Made by a program: the position numbers and the translations under genes. Below are positions 63,010 to 64,000 of a DNA stretch of 64,000 nucleotides, one piece after another. The notes under the pieces are model-generated. The model was given only the letters and a program-made list of their open reading frames with translations. It had not been told where the DNA came from and did no database searches. Position 1 is the stretch's first letter, and each line of letters starts with the position of its first letter. This DNA comes from Otis tarda (taxonomy: Eukaryota; Chordata; Aves; Otidiformes; Otididae): positions 41,161,371 through 41,225,370 of the forward strand of contig CM048557.1 in assembly GCA_026413225.1 (NCBI GenBank). Reading direction: 5' to 3'.

Positions 63010-63014
63010 ATAGC
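63010..63014. repeat. Target-site duplication ATAGC (right of LTR B)
   Basis: This is a perfect direct copy of 61860-61864. Confidence 0.9.
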
Positions 63015-63147
63015 GCTGACTGCCTGTTCCTTGCAGCTGGTGAGAGACGCGTGTGTCGGGTGCAGTCTGCTCGGGTGCCACGGCAGTGGAAGCGGATGGG
63101 GGTGACAGTTTTCAGCAAGGGATGAAGCCCTGCATGCAAAGGTGAGT

Positions 63148-63530
63148 AGAATCACGGAATCGTAGAATGGTTTGAGTTGGAAGGGACCTCTAGAGGCCAT
63201 CTAGTCCAACCCCCCTGCAAGGAGCAGGGACATCTCCAACTGGATCAGGTTGCTCAGAACCCTGTCCAACCCAGCCTCAAACCTTTCCAGGGATAGGGCA
63301 TCCACCACCTCTCTGGGCAACCTGTTCCAGTGTTCCACCACTCCCATGGTAAAAAAAAAAATCCTTATATCAAGTCTGAATCTGCTTCCTTCTATTTTGA
63401 AACCATTACCCCTTGTCCTATCACAACAGGCCCTGCTAAAGAGGGCCTGTTTCTCCCCATCTTTCTTATAAGAGGCCTTTAGGTACTGGAAGTCTGCTAT
63501 AAGGTCTCTGCATACTTCTCTGCAGGTTTT
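63148..63530 (-). mobile_element. CR1 LINE 3' tail, minus strand
   Basis: About 380 nt of the 3' end of CR1, inverted. On the + strand it starts with agaatcacggaatcgtagaatgg, the complement of the CR1 tail repeats, and runs through ttggaagggacctctagaggccatctagtccaaccc, ggttgctcagaaccctg and catccaccacctctctgggcaacctgttccagtg to ctttaggtactggaagtctgctataaggtctct. On the minus strand the end of the CR1 frame is readable (RFRLDIR, then [17 protein letters not shown]) in the expected continuous frame, with an A/T-run expansion near 63350. It is 5'-truncated and non-functional, and lies 138 nt after LTR B. Confidence 0.94.
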
Positions 63531-64000
63531 ATTTACAGAAAAATGCTCCGTTGAAGTGAGGTTTTCACTGGGAGGCAAGGAAGAGGGAGAGCAGAAGGGA
63601 TAAAGAGTTGTGGCTGCAGAGGGAAGCTCTCGCATATGTAACTAAGGCAATAATTCTCCAATTCAGAAATTTGACCTAGGTGCTCTCTTCCAAAGAGATA
63701 CATCACACTTTCTGCATGACTGTGAGAGTCACCTTTCCTCCCGTAACTTCCCAAAACAAGGGGATATTTCTTCTCATAACTTTCATTTCGCTATTCTGTT
63801 TGGGGATGAAATAACAGCCTTTACTAATCAAATAAAGCAGCTTGGGGGCCGATTTTTTACCCCTAAGGTTCATTCTGCATTGCAAAGAGCTTACAGATCA
63901 CAAATATGGTTAGCTGTTGTGTCATGTAGAGTCACCTTTTTAGCGTGAGGGTAAAGTCACGGTGCTAAACTCTTCAGCAGCTCTGCACAAACCAGTTTGC
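63531..64000. other. Intergenic, nothing recognised
   Basis: Mixed-composition sequence after the CR1 tail. I see no exon, RNA gene or repeat I can support. Confidence 0.6.

Noticed and set aside
1..64000. CRISPR arrays, operons, prophage or other prokaryotic systems
   Set aside because: The sequence is vertebrate nuclear DNA with spliced exons and avian retroelements; no regularly spaced direct repeats or dense gene clusters are present.

Overview
This is a stretch of vertebrate nuclear DNA, almost certainly from a bird. It is AT-rich, gene-poor and intron-dominated. It carries CR1-type LINE fragments, one of them ending in the ATTCTRTG-like tail typical of avian CR1, and two long terminal repeats (LTRs) of an avian-style endogenous retrovirus. 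There are no operons, ribosome binding sites or other bacterial features. The species cannot be fixed from what I can see.

The only protein-coding gene I can support is the 3' half of NUBPL (also called IND1) on the + strand. It is a mitochondrial P-loop NTPase of the Mrp/NBP35 family that delivers iron-sulfur clusters to respiratory complex I. Five coding exons (7 to 11 by human numbering) lie at 18335-18428, 29880-29965, 35681-35801, 39617-39699 and 50807-50869. All have GT/AG boundaries, phases that join correctly, and a stop codon at 50867-50869. Together they encode the C-terminal 148 residues, including the DMPPGTGD segment and the CPKC cluster-binding motif. The N-terminal exons with the P-loop lie upstream of the window.

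Layout: 1-18334 is intron 6, holding an old CR1 tail, a twin pair of old repeats and polypyrimidine tracts. 18335-50869 is the exon/intron series. Intron 7 carries a 5'-truncated CR1, a hAT-like remnant and a phase-compatible cryptic exon. Intron 10 carries solo LTR copy A in antisense. 50870 to about 52850 is the 3' UTR with several candidate poly(A) signals. From about 52850 to 64000 is intergenic DNA with a short tandem duplication, two CR1 tails and solo LTR copy B in sense.

The most notable structure is the LTR pair: 40686-41829 (minus) and 61865-63009 (plus). They are about 1.14 kb each, opposite in orientation and about 20 kb apart. Each is flanked by its own perfect 5-bp target duplication (AACAG and ATAGC). 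Both keep a CCAAT/ATTGG motif, a TATA-like box, an AATAAA signal, a degenerate internal repeat array built on GGAGCAG, and an intact 49-codon ATG reading frame. Copy A has lost many CpGs that copy B keeps. I found no complete new multi-gene system in the window.
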